A stretch of 25,524 nucleotides of DNA from the NCBI GenBank assembly GCA_003133185.1, contig PKWF01000275.1:1-25524 (forward strand), written 5' to 3'. Below, piece after piece: positions 14,324 through 21,543 of this stretch. The translations under genes were made by a program, and so were the position numbers. This DNA comes from Vulcanimicrobiota bacterium (lineage in GTDB: Bacteria; Vulcanimicrobiota; Vulcanimicrobiia; Vulcanimicrobiales; Vulcanimicrobiaceae). The notes beneath the pieces were generated by a model that did not search any database, was not told the DNA's origin, and saw only the letters and a list, made by a program, of their open reading frames with translations. Position 1 is the stretch's first letter; each line of letters opens with the position of its first letter.

Positions 14324-14854
14324 TTGTCAGCGCCGGCGATCGCGGTTGCATTGAGTTTCGCGCCGACTGGTACGCGGTCTCAACAAGCTGACGCTACCAC
14401 CGACTCGGCGTATATCGCGAAGGTAATGGCGGGCGCGCCGTCCGCCGTCGTGCGAGGCGCGAAGATCGTGACCACGGACGGGAAGCGCACGCTTCAGCAA
14501 GGCACGAACGGTTTCACCTGCGGACTCAGCGCCAAGGGGCCGGTATGTGCGGATAGAAACGCTCTGCTCTGGATGCGTGCGGTAGCGACGCATGGTGCGC
14601 CGCCCAGTGTGGTTGGCTTTGCGTATATGTTAGGCGGCGATTCCGGAAGCAGCAACACGGACCCGTATGCTGCCGATCCGACGGCTATGAACCACTGGAT
14701 GAAGACCGGGCCGAACGTGATGATCTTCGGGCCCACCATTAAAACCATGGGGTATCCGATGAGTCCCGACGCCGACCCGAGCAAGCCGTACGTGGTGTGG
14801 GAGAGTACGCCATACGCGCATCTCATGGTCCCGGTAACGCTGCAGCCGCGGTAG
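14324..14854 (+). CDS. Small exported protein of unknown function
   Basis: About 176 residues from TTG 14324. It begins with a hydrophobic export signal (PAIAVALSFAPTG). The mature part has a recognisable but unnamed pattern shared by exported hypothetical proteins: NGFTCGL, PVCADRNALLWM, VGFAYMLGGDSGSSNTDPYA, HWMKTGPNVMIFGP and a C-terminal PYAHLMVPV. Two cysteines (in FTCGL and PVCAD) could form a disulfide. The start is unclear: TTG 14324 gives a signal peptide without a basic N-region, whereas CTG 14315 would form a CTGA overlap with the upstream stop; both lack a well-placed Shine-Dalgarno. The in-frame sequence upstream (RVKGSCNIRLIW) carries basic residues. It is probably the last gene of the protease operon; the next gene is convergent 10 nt on. 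Confidence 0.75.
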   Translation: MSAPAIAVALSFAPTGTRSQQADATTDSAYIAKVMAGAPSAVVRGAKIVTTDGKRTLQQGTNGFTCGLSAKGPVCADRNALLWMRAVATHGAPPSVVGFAYMLGGDSGSSNTDPYAADPTAMNHWMKTGPNVMIFGPTIKTMGYPMSPDADPSKPYVVWESTPYAHLMVPVTLQPR

Positions 14855-14864
14855 CCTGCGATCG

Positions 14865-15827
14865 CTAGTGCGTGGTGGGCGGTGCTCCGGCAAAACCGGC
14901 GACCGTGGCGCGAGCCTCGGCGGAGTCCGCGAGCCAATCGTTGACGGCGCAAATTGTTTCTTCAACCGGCCGCGGTGCGTAGCCTGAGGCCAACGCTTTG
15001 CGCTTGTCCGCCGAAAATAACCCTGCGTACTTCTCGTCGTCCAGCCACAGGGGGATATCGGTCCAAGGCTCGACCCCGCGTTCGAGCAGCGTAGCCGGCG
15101 CGACCCAGAGCGGTGCCGACGATTCGACGCCTCGCTCTCGAGCCGCAGCGCAACAGGATGCTACCAAGCCGCTCATCGTCAGATGCTTTTTCGGGCCGAC
15201 GACGTTGAACGTCCCCGCAACGCGCTCGCTCAACACACGCTCGGCAAACACTGCGGCATCACGAGCGTCGACGAATGCTATTGGTTGATCGCGCGGCTCG
15301 GGCACCACGAAGGGTTGGCCGCGCATCGCCCGATCGCACCAATAACTGAACCGCCCGGTCCAATCGTAGGGCCCGGCGACGATGCCGAGCCGCAAGATCG
15401 TACATCGGTCGCCATATTTTTCGCGCACGAGCGCCTCGCACTGCGCCTTCTCTCCGCCGTACTTTGCCGCCGCGTCGTCGTCGGCCCATTGGGTAATCAC
15501 CGGAGCGGCTTCCGTCACGCCGGGCTGAGACAGATCCGCATACACGCTCAACGACGACACGAGGACGTACCAGCGGGAGCTCAGCTTCAGTGAGGAGTGC
15601 ACCTGTGCCGCGTGGTACGCGTTGACATCGACGATTGCGTCCCAGGTGCGATACGCTGCTGTGTCCAGCGACTCGTCGCGATCGCCCAAGCAGTCTTGCA
15701 CCCCGTCCGGCAGAACGGCTGCCGTTCGTCCTCGATGGAAGCGCGTCACAAGATGCCCGGTCTGCGCCAGACGCTCGACGATGTGACGACCAACAAAGCG
15801 CGTCCCGCCAAGCACTAAGACGTTCAT
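14865..15827 (-). CDS. NAD(P)-binding epimerase/dehydratase-like protein (SDR superfamily)
   Basis: The protein has 320 residues from ATG 15827, chosen because MNVLVLGGTRFVG begins directly with the first Rossmann strand; the open frame extends 14 codons further with no coding character. The GGTRFVG motif (residues 7-13) is the variant nucleotide-binding loop of atypical/extended SDRs. Y123 and K127 (KYGGEK) form the YxxxK pair, and VSSLSVYAD supplies the usual serine strand. Such proteins epimerise, dehydrate or reduce sugar-nucleotide-like substrates, or act as NAD-linked reductases; the substrate is not inferable. The gene diverges from the serine hydrolase and converges with the exported protein. 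No strong Shine-Dalgarno is present. Confidence 0.87.
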   Translation of the reverse strand: MNVLVLGGTRFVGRHIVERLAQTGHLVTRFHRGRTAAVLPDGVQDCLGDRDESLDTAAYRTWDAIVDVNAYHAAQVHSSLKLSSRWYVLVSSLSVYADLSQPGVTEAAPVITQWADDDAAAKYGGEKAQCEALVREKYGDRCTILRLGIVAGPYDWTGRFSYWCDRAMRGQPFVVPEPRDQPIAFVDARDAAVFAERVLSERVAGTFNVVGPKKHLTMSGLVASCCAAARERGVESSAPLWVAPATLLERGVEPWTDIPLWLDDEKYAGLFSADKRKALASGYAPRPVEETICAVNDWLADSAEARATVAGFAGAPPTTH

Positions 15828-16006
15828 CGATTGACGCATTCGAGCAAATTGGGCGCCGCGAGACGGCATCCTGTTCTTGCACGTCTTTGCACCGTATTAT
15901 TTTAGAATTGTTTAGCTTTGAAAGAAGATTTTGTGCGCTTGCAGGTGCTTTTTGCAGTGGCGCTAAGTTTCGCGCGAAACCGATTCCAGCGCACGGGGAG
16001 AGCATA
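15828..16006. promoter_or_regulatory. Divergent promoter region with a 14-bp palindrome
   Basis: The spacer between the epimerase-like and serine hydrolase genes contains an AT-rich island (15893-15915) suitable for promoters in both directions. On the minus strand TTCAAA (15922-15917) and TAATAC (15899-15894) are 17 nt apart, a weak pair. At 15967-15980 GTTTCGCGCGAAAC is a perfect 14-bp palindrome, about 27 nt before the hydrolase start. GGGGAG at 15995-16000 is the hydrolase Shine-Dalgarno. Confidence 0.45.
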
Positions 16007-17203
16007 GTGAAACGATTTGGTTTTCGTAGTGTTGCAATCGCCGTTGGACTTGCGGCGAGCGCCGTTGCCTGCAGCCAGCGCGAAGGTTCGAACCTGCCGG
16101 CGCTTACGTCGCTTTCAGGGGAGTCGCGTAACGAGACCGTTCAAGCGAAGGCAATCGAGATTCGCGGAATCGGTAAGAATACGCGGCTGGATGGTTTCGT
16201 CACCGCCTTCATGGCGCAAAATGACGTGCCAAATGCGGAACTAGCCGTGGCCGAGGCGGGCAAGATCACATTTTCACACGCCTACACCAATCCCGCGATC
16301 GCAACATCGACGACCGAGCGATCCACGATTATCCGTTTGGCAAGTCTCTCGAAAGCCTGGACGAGCGCAGCGCTGTACAATCTTATTTCGGCGCACAAGA
16401 TCGAGCCGAACTGGAAGGTCTTTCACTATCTCGGTATCACAAAACCGCTTCCCGCGGGGGCTCACGTCGACCCGCGTGTCTACAACATAACGATCGAAGA
16501 CATGATTCTGCACGAGTCGGGGTGGGATGACAGCGTGTCGCACTTCGATCCTACGTTTCGGATGCGCCAGATCGCGCTCGCGCTTGGCCTGAATCACGCG
16601 ATCGACCAGACACAAGAAGTGCGCTATCAACTCCACGAACCGTTGCAGGAAAAGCCCGGCACAACGTATGCGTACTGTAACTTCTGCTATACGGTGCTGG
16701 GGATGATCGTGGCGAAGGCATCGGGCATGAGCTACCAAGCATACATGACCGAGGTCCTCGGCGCCGCGCTTGGCGAGAACAACGTGCTGATCTCACCCAC
16801 GGTCGGCCGTCGCCTGCCAAACGAAGTGGCGAAGTACTATAATCCGTACTTCGGCCGTTCCGCGCTGTACATCGCGTCGAAGCGCAGATATCCGTGGCCG
16901 TACTCAGGCGACAGCTTGCTCAATGAAATCGCGCAAGGCGCTGGAGGCTTGGCTACCAATGCCGACTCGATGCTTTTATTAATGAATCACTACATAATTT
17001 GGGGCGTTGGCACCCCTCCGCCGCTCGGTCAGTACGCCGCCAGAGAGGGCGAAATGCCGGGTGCCAATACCTATGCAGAGCAGCTATCGAACGGCATAAA
17101 CTTTGCGTTTCTCGTGAACACAAACGCATACGCCTACGGAACGAACCCATACGCGTTCACAAGTCTGCAGCGCAGTATCGAGGTAACACTGCTGTACTCC
17201 TAG
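16007..17203 (+). CDS. Serine hydrolase of the class C beta-lactamase/DD-peptidase family
   Basis: The protein has 398 residues from GTG 16007, chosen because GGGGAG lies 6 nt upstream and the protein then starts with a proper signal peptide (KRFGFRSVAIAVGLAASAVA), possibly a lipoprotein signal with C22. The catalytic motifs of the S12 family are present: S113-L-S-K116 in LASLSKAW and Y223-C-N225 in YAYCNFCY. A later QGAGGLATNADSM segment is typical of the family before the third motif, which I cannot place with certainty. It probably acts in the periplasm on a peptide, ester or beta-lactam-like substrate; most such proteins are esterases or D-amino peptidases rather than resistance enzymes. 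A longer in-frame reading back to 15635 is rejected. Confidence 0.9.
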   Translation: MKRFGFRSVAIAVGLAASAVACSQREGSNLPALTSLSGESRNETVQAKAIEIRGIGKNTRLDGFVTAFMAQNDVPNAELAVAEAGKITFSHAYTNPAIATSTTERSTIIRLASLSKAWTSAALYNLISAHKIEPNWKVFHYLGITKPLPAGAHVDPRVYNITIEDMILHESGWDDSVSHFDPTFRMRQIALALGLNHAIDQTQEVRYQLHEPLQEKPGTTYAYCNFCYTVLGMIVAKASGMSYQAYMTEVLGAALGENNVLISPTVGRRLPNEVAKYYNPYFGRSALYIASKRRYPWPYSGDSLLNEIAQGAGGLATNADSMLLLMNHYIIWGVGTPPPLGQYAAREGEMPGANTYAEQLSNGINFAFLVNTNAYAYGTNPYAFTSLQRSIEVTLLYS

Positions 17204-17207
17204 GCCC

Positions 17208-17237
17208 CGGCGGCGTCGCCGCGTTTTATATTTGTTT
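17208..17237 (+). terminator. Short GC hairpin with T-rich tail after the serine hydrolase gene
   Basis: CGGCG (17208-17212) pairs with CGCCG (17217-17221) around GCGT, followed by CGTTTTATATTTGTTT. The stem is only 5 bp, so termination strength is doubtful, but it sits 4 nt after the stop codon. Confidence 0.4.
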
Positions 17238-17284
17238 AAGACTTCCGTGATGGGGCGTGATACGCTCGCGGCAGGTTTTGAAAA

Positions 17285-18625
17285 ATGCTTGATTTGAAGG
17301 CGGCAACAGGCGGGTTCGGGAGATATTTCTTCGGAGAGTTCCGCCTGGATCCAGGTCGGCGGCTGCTGTTTAGGCAGTCGCAAGTGATACGAATCCCTGA
17401 GCGGATTCTTCAACTGCTGCTGATTCTTTTGGAAGCAAACGGCGGCGTCGTACAACGCGAGACGATCGCTTCGCGAGTTTGGCCCGACGCGGCCGTCGGT
17501 GACGGAAACATCGCTCAGCATATCTATATGCTGCGGAATATATTGGGGGAAGACGCCCGCGCGCTCGTCACGACCGTGAGCGGGCGGGGGTATCGCCTGA
17601 CCGTTCCCGTGACCTTCGAGGCGCCCAGTGGCGATTTGCGCGACGCGGCGAGCGACACGTTATGCAGCAGCGAACTGGAGCCGTTTCGGGACTACTGCCA
17701 TGGCAGCTATTTGCTCGAGCGATGCTCTGCGCCGGCGCTGACGGGGGCGGTAAGCGCCTTTAAGTCGGCGCTCGAGTGCAATGAAAACTACGTGCCGGCG
17801 CTCGTCGGCCTTGCCAGGGCCCACATGCTCCTCGCCGAGTACTGCCACGTTCCCGCTGCAAACGCTTTTGCCAAGGCGAAGGAGGCATTAAAGCAGGCCC
17901 TGACCCTCGACCCGTCGTCCGGGCCGGCGCGCGCGGCGCTCTCTGCCCTGTTGGTTCTCGCCGACTGGAACTGGAAAGGCGCGAAGTCCGAACTAGATAT
18001 TGCGTTGGCCCTCAGTCCGAACTCCTCGGTCGTACGGAATAGCGCAGTCCATTATCACGTCTGCACAGGCGAGTACGAGCGAGCACTCTTCGAGGCGCAA
18101 CATGCCTTGATGATGGAGCCGTCGTCGCTATCGCGTCAGCTGCTGCTTGGGACGGCCTTAATTCATGCGGGGCAGTATCGGAAGGGGATCACTTGCATAT
18201 CGAAACTGATCGAGAGCGACGAAAGCTTCTATGTTGCAAGGCGCTGGCGCGCGCTGGCATTTCTTCTCGACGGACAACCGGAGCAGGCTTTTACCGACCT
18301 GTTGTTGCTGCCGCAGGAGCGCTCGGAAGATCCGAGCTTTCGTCTTCCGCTGCTGGCCCGAGCGTACGCGGATTCGGGAGAGCGCGGTCGCGCCGAGCAG
18401 ATCTACGCGCAGCTGCAAGCGATGGCGGTCACGGACTACGTCGTGTCGTGGAATCTCGCAATCGTGGCGGCTGCGCTCGGCCGAGATGACGAGACGCTGG
18501 CTCACCTCGAGCGCGCGCTTGCGGCGCGCGAGCCAACATTGCCGTTCCTCAAGAGCCTTCCATGGTTCGCTTCGATCGCCGGGCGGCCGAGGTTCAAAGA
18601 GATCTGCCGCATCGTCGGACCGTAA
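17285..18625 (+). CDS. Winged-helix DNA-binding regulator with C-terminal TPR repeats (paralogue B)
   Basis: The protein has 446 residues. The winged helix is at about residues 11-105 (FFGEFRLDPGRRLLF, SRVWPDAAVGDGNIAQHIYM, wing SGRGYRLTVPV). It is followed by TPR-like helices (ALVGLARAHMLLAEYCHV, YHVCTGEYERALFEAQHAL, NLAIVAAALGRDDETLAHLE). It aligns along its whole length with the protein at 1321-2745: the shared string LLPQERSEDPSFRLP, WNWKGA versus WDWKGA, and HVCTG and MEPSSL in the same places. By eye, about half of the aligned residues match. There is no receiver domain or membrane segment. The start ATG is weakly supported by an AGG. It lies alone between the serine hydrolase and a convergent propeller gene, so its target may be elsewhere. 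Confidence 0.88.
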   Translation: MLDLKAATGGFGRYFFGEFRLDPGRRLLFRQSQVIRIPERILQLLLILLEANGGVVQRETIASRVWPDAAVGDGNIAQHIYMLRNILGEDARALVTTVSGRGYRLTVPVTFEAPSGDLRDAASDTLCSSELEPFRDYCHGSYLLERCSAPALTGAVSAFKSALECNENYVPALVGLARAHMLLAEYCHVPAANAFAKAKEALKQALTLDPSSGPARAALSALLVLADWNWKGAKSELDIALALSPNSSVVRNSAVHYHVCTGEYERALFEAQHALMMEPSSLSRQLLLGTALIHAGQYRKGITCISKLIESDESFYVARRWRALAFLLDGQPEQAFTDLLLLPQERSEDPSFRLPLLARAYADSGERGRAEQIYAQLQAMAVTDYVVSWNLAIVAAALGRDDETLAHLERALAAREPTLPFLKSLPWFASIAGRPRFKEICRIVGP

Positions 18626-18634
18626 TCGTCGCCG

Positions 18635-19948
18635 TTACCGGATTGCGTAGAGGGTTCCGTCGCCGCTGCCGATGTACAGCGTCCCGTCGGCGATCGCCGG
18701 CGCGCCGACGATGGAGCCGAGCTCAAAGATGCGGTCGAGTCCGACGATGATACCGTTGAGCGTTCCATTGGGGTAGAAACCGTTCAAGTCGAGAGCCCCG
18801 CGCGCATCGAGATGCGTGCGGCGATTCTTGCGCGCTCCGTCGGTCTCAAACGTCGCGAGGGTCTTCCCGGTGCGCGCATCGACCCCGTACAGCAAGCCGT
18901 CGAAGACGCCATAATAGGCGACCCCGCCGGCGATTGACGGCGACGAGTATGCGAATGTGCCATACTTGGAGCGAAAGCGTTCGCGGCCGGTCTTGGCGTC
19001 GAGCGCAAAAAAGATGTGCTCGTCGGAAGTGGTGAAGTACACCGCGCCATCATAGAGTGCCGGCGACCCGATCACCCAGCTCCCGTGCTCGTCGTGCTTC
19101 CAGAGAAGGGCGCCGTCGCGCGCGTCGAGTGCATAGAGGTGGCTATCGCGACACCCGAAGTAGACGATACCGTCGGCAACCGCCGAGGAACTCACGATTC
19201 CGATTTGATTATGGATGACCCGATCGTCACCGGTGAGAAACTTCCATCGGAGCGCGCCCGTTGCAGCGTCGAGCGCGTAGAAATAGCGATCGAAGCTCCC
19301 AATGTAGACGACGCCTCCGGCGATAGCCGGCGAAGCGTGTACGACGTCGCCGGTCGTGAACTTCCAGCGCAGCGCTCCGGTCGTGGCGTCGATCGCGTAC
19401 ACGTTGTGGTCGCCACTGCCAATATAGAGCGTTCCATTATCGATCGCGGGCGAGGAGATGAACAGATCGAACGGGTCCGGCATCATCTCGTTCTTGGGGA
19501 TGATTCCGTGAATCCCGGGCGCGGTAAAGCGACGTTCGCCTCCAGTTTCGAATCGCCACCTGAGTTTGCCGCTCAACGCATCGAGCGCGTAGACGAAGCC
19601 GTCGAGACTCGCGGCGTAGAGCGTCGCATTCCACACCGCGGGCGACGAAGTCACCGGGCCCTTCGTATGAAAATGCCAGACCAGGCTGCCGTCGTCGCTT
19701 CGAACGGCAGAGATGTTTCCATCGCTACCTCCGACGAAGACCATCCCGTCAGCCACCGCGGGCGACGAAATGAAGCTGCCGTTTACGTGATAGCGCCAGC
19801 GGACGGAGTGCAACGTCGGCGCGGCCGATTGGAAGACGCCGAGGTGCGCGGCGTCGCTGCGAAACATCGCCGCGCTGGGTTGCGCGGCAGTAGCCGAACT
19901 TAGGAAGAACGGAGCGGCGCAAACGGCGATGAGCCGAGCCAGCTTCAT
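18635..19948 (-). CDS. Exported PQQ-type beta-propeller repeat protein
   Basis: The protein has 437 residues from ATG 19948, set by a clear signal peptide (KLARLIAVCAAPFFLSSATA) and an ATGA overlap with the upstream regulator. The mature protein consists of eight similar units with the pattern SSPA(V/I)-x-x-G-x-(V/L)-Y-x-G-S-x-D-x-x-(V/L)-YA-(V/L)-D-A-x-(T/S)-G-x-x-x-W, for example YALDAATGALRWKF and YAIDATTGALRWKF. This is the PQQ_2/PQQ_3 fold shared by quinoprotein dehydrogenases and by BamB-like scaffold proteins. I see no dehydrogenase catalytic Asp/Glu context or adjacent cysteine pair, so a non-enzymatic binding or scaffold role is as likely as a redox one. It is the second gene of a coupled pair with a winged-helix/TPR regulator. 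Confidence 0.88.
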   Translation of the reverse strand: MKLARLIAVCAAPFFLSSATAAQPSAAMFRSDAAHLGVFQSAAPTLHSVRWRYHVNGSFISSPAVADGMVFVGGSDGNISAVRSDDGSLVWHFHTKGPVTSSPAVWNATLYAASLDGFVYALDALSGKLRWRFETGGERRFTAPGIHGIIPKNEMMPDPFDLFISSPAIDNGTLYIGSGDHNVYAIDATTGALRWKFTTGDVVHASPAIAGGVVYIGSFDRYFYALDAATGALRWKFLTGDDRVIHNQIGIVSSSAVADGIVYFGCRDSHLYALDARDGALLWKHDEHGSWVIGSPALYDGAVYFTTSDEHIFFALDAKTGRERFRSKYGTFAYSSPSIAGGVAYYGVFDGLLYGVDARTGKTLATFETDGARKNRRTHLDARGALDLNGFYPNGTLNGIIVGLDRIFELGSIVGAPAIADGTLYIGSGDGTLYAIR

Positions 19949-21285
19949 GACGGTGACCCGGGCCGGCCGTACAGCCGCGCCGGATCCAGGTCGAGTTCCT
20001 TCACCAGAGGTTCTACGCGAAGGTGCGTGTACCAGCACTCTCGATTATCACCGCAAACTTCGATGTACCGCAGGGCGGCTTCACCGTTCTTGCGGCCGAT
20101 CTCCGCGAGAGCGAAGCACGTGGCAGGCACGAACTGCGATTCGGCAAGGCGCGCCAAGCGCTCCAGCGTGCTTTGCGCGGTTTTCGTATCGCCCATCCGA
20201 AAGCGCGTGTAGAGGGCGTACCCCTCGGCAAAATAGCGGGCGTTCATCTGGCGATCGACCAGCGGATCGTACGCAGAAAGTCGGACTCCATCAAAGTGTT
20301 CCAGAGCTCGATCGGGTTCCCCAAGCAGCAACAAGGCGAGGCCCAAAAAAGTCCGGGCAAACCAATAGTCGGGCCATCGTTTGCACGTAGCCTCGAGTTG
20401 CGCCGCGGCGGCAGCATAATCCCCGGAAAACAACGTCGTGATTCCACGGCAGGCTTGAATAATATTCATGTTTGAAACATGGGAAGGTAAGGACTCGGTG
20501 AATGCCAGCGATTCGCTAAAGCGGTTCGAGAGTGCGAGGATCCAGCCGTACATGAACGCTGCGATGCGATCGGTTGCGTCGAGTTCGAGCGCGCGCCGAG
20601 CAATTGCAAGAGCACCGGCGAAATCCCAACAATAGTCGATCTGTACCTTGCACGACGCCATGAGCGCGTCCACGCAGTTGGGATCGGCCGCTAGGGCGTT
20701 TTCGGACTGACTCTTCGCAAGCTCGAGCTGATTCCTCGGGCGGTCGTACTGAAAGTCGGCCACGAGGACCCGAGTCAACGCCGCGCCGGCGAGCGCTTTA
20801 GCGCTGGTTGGGTCGATGGCCAGCGCGCGATCGTACAGATTGAGCGATGCGACCAAGGCGGCCGGGCTCGCGGAGTTCCGAAACTCCGCGCCGGCGACGC
20901 AGTACTCGTTCACAACACTGTTTATGAACGGTGACGGGCGTTCCGTAACGTCAGCGGTGAAGCGATAACCGTGTCCGTAATCGGTGGCGATGTATCGTTG
21001 CGTTCGGTTCTCTCCCAGGGCGTGCCGTAGCATCAACACATGCTGCCGCAGCGTGGCGTCGGTTAGATCCTTCTTATCGTCCCACACCGTCGACATGATC
21101 TCGTCGACGCTCAGCGTTACTCCCGCGTTGCTCACGAGAGCGCACAGCAGGTCGAGCGCCTTTCCCGTAACGTGAACCGGGACACCCTGACGGAACAGGC
21201 GACGGAGAGACAAGTCGAGAGCAAAAGGCCCGAAGTAGAAGACCCTGCGGGCGTTTGGGCTCTCCTCGGATAGGCGAGTCGCCAC
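19945..21285 (-). CDS. Winged-helix DNA-binding regulator with C-terminal TPR repeats (paralogue C)
   Basis: The protein has 446 residues from GTG 21285, with GGAG a few bases upstream. The winged helix lies at about 15-112 (YFGPFALDLSLRRLFRQ, STVWDDKKDLTDATLRQHVL, wing TDYGHGYRFTADV). A TPR-like region follows (LYDRALAIDPTSAKALAGAA, SENALAADPNCVDALMA, LALLLLGEPDRALEHFDGV). It is more distant from paralogues A and B than they are from each other and lacks their LLPQERSEDPSF block. Its stop overlaps the start of the PQQ-type propeller gene (ATGA), so regulator and exported propeller are made together. No receiver or membrane segment is seen. Target and signal are unknown. Confidence 0.87.
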   Translation of the reverse strand: MATRLSEESPNARRVFYFGPFALDLSLRRLFRQGVPVHVTGKALDLLCALVSNAGVTLSVDEIMSTVWDDKKDLTDATLRQHVLMLRHALGENRTQRYIATDYGHGYRFTADVTERPSPFINSVVNEYCVAGAEFRNSASPAALVASLNLYDRALAIDPTSAKALAGAALTRVLVADFQYDRPRNQLELAKSQSENALAADPNCVDALMASCKVQIDYCWDFAGALAIARRALELDATDRIAAFMYGWILALSNRFSESLAFTESLPSHVSNMNIIQACRGITTLFSGDYAAAAAQLEATCKRWPDYWFARTFLGLALLLLGEPDRALEHFDGVRLSAYDPLVDRQMNARYFAEGYALYTRFRMGDTKTAQSTLERLARLAESQFVPATCFALAEIGRKNGEAALRYIEVCGDNRECWYTHLRVEPLVKELDLDPARLYGRPGSPS

Positions 21286-21543
21286 GCTTTTTCTCCGCTC
21301 GGTGTAGATGCTGGCTGCCGATGATTATAACGAATGTTAAAAGAAATCCTTTCGATGGCGAGAGAAGTCGCGCTAGACGGCGCGCATCGCGGTATGGACG
21401 CCGTCGCGATATTCGCGAAGCGAAAAGAGTCGGCAAATACCCTGCGAGTGTTTCGCGGCCACCTTTGCCGTATAAAAGATTATAGAAACGGTGGAGAGAG
21501 TTTTTGCGCTATTTTTTGATGTTTCTTGATTGGGCGCGCGACT
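21286..21543. promoter_or_regulatory. Spacer between the regulator/propeller pair and the pnt operon, with a TATAAT box
   Basis: On the minus strand a perfect TATAAT lies at 21329-21324, about 38 nt before the GTG of the winged-helix regulator, though no good -35 is found at 15-19 nt. A second TATAAT on the same strand is at 21484-21479. I see no terminator for pntB and no convincing gene in this stretch. Confidence 0.45.

Noticed and set aside
15259..16005. A 248-codon minus-strand open frame over the epimerase-like gene
   Set aside because: Arg-rich composition and complete overlap with a recognisable SDR protein in another frame.
15635..16006. In-frame 124-codon extension upstream of the serine hydrolase
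   Set aside because: It overlaps the start of the epimerase-like gene and its promoter region, has no domain character, and would bury a clear signal peptide and Shine-Dalgarno at 15995-16007.
19949..20038. Extension of the PQQ-type propeller by 30 residues
   Set aside because: It runs inside the upstream regulator gene and precedes a perfect signal peptide at the ATGA overlap.
21286..21543. Small open frames in the spacer upstream of the third winged-helix regulator
   Set aside because: Arg-rich, no ribosome site, no recognisable features; better explained as promoter region.
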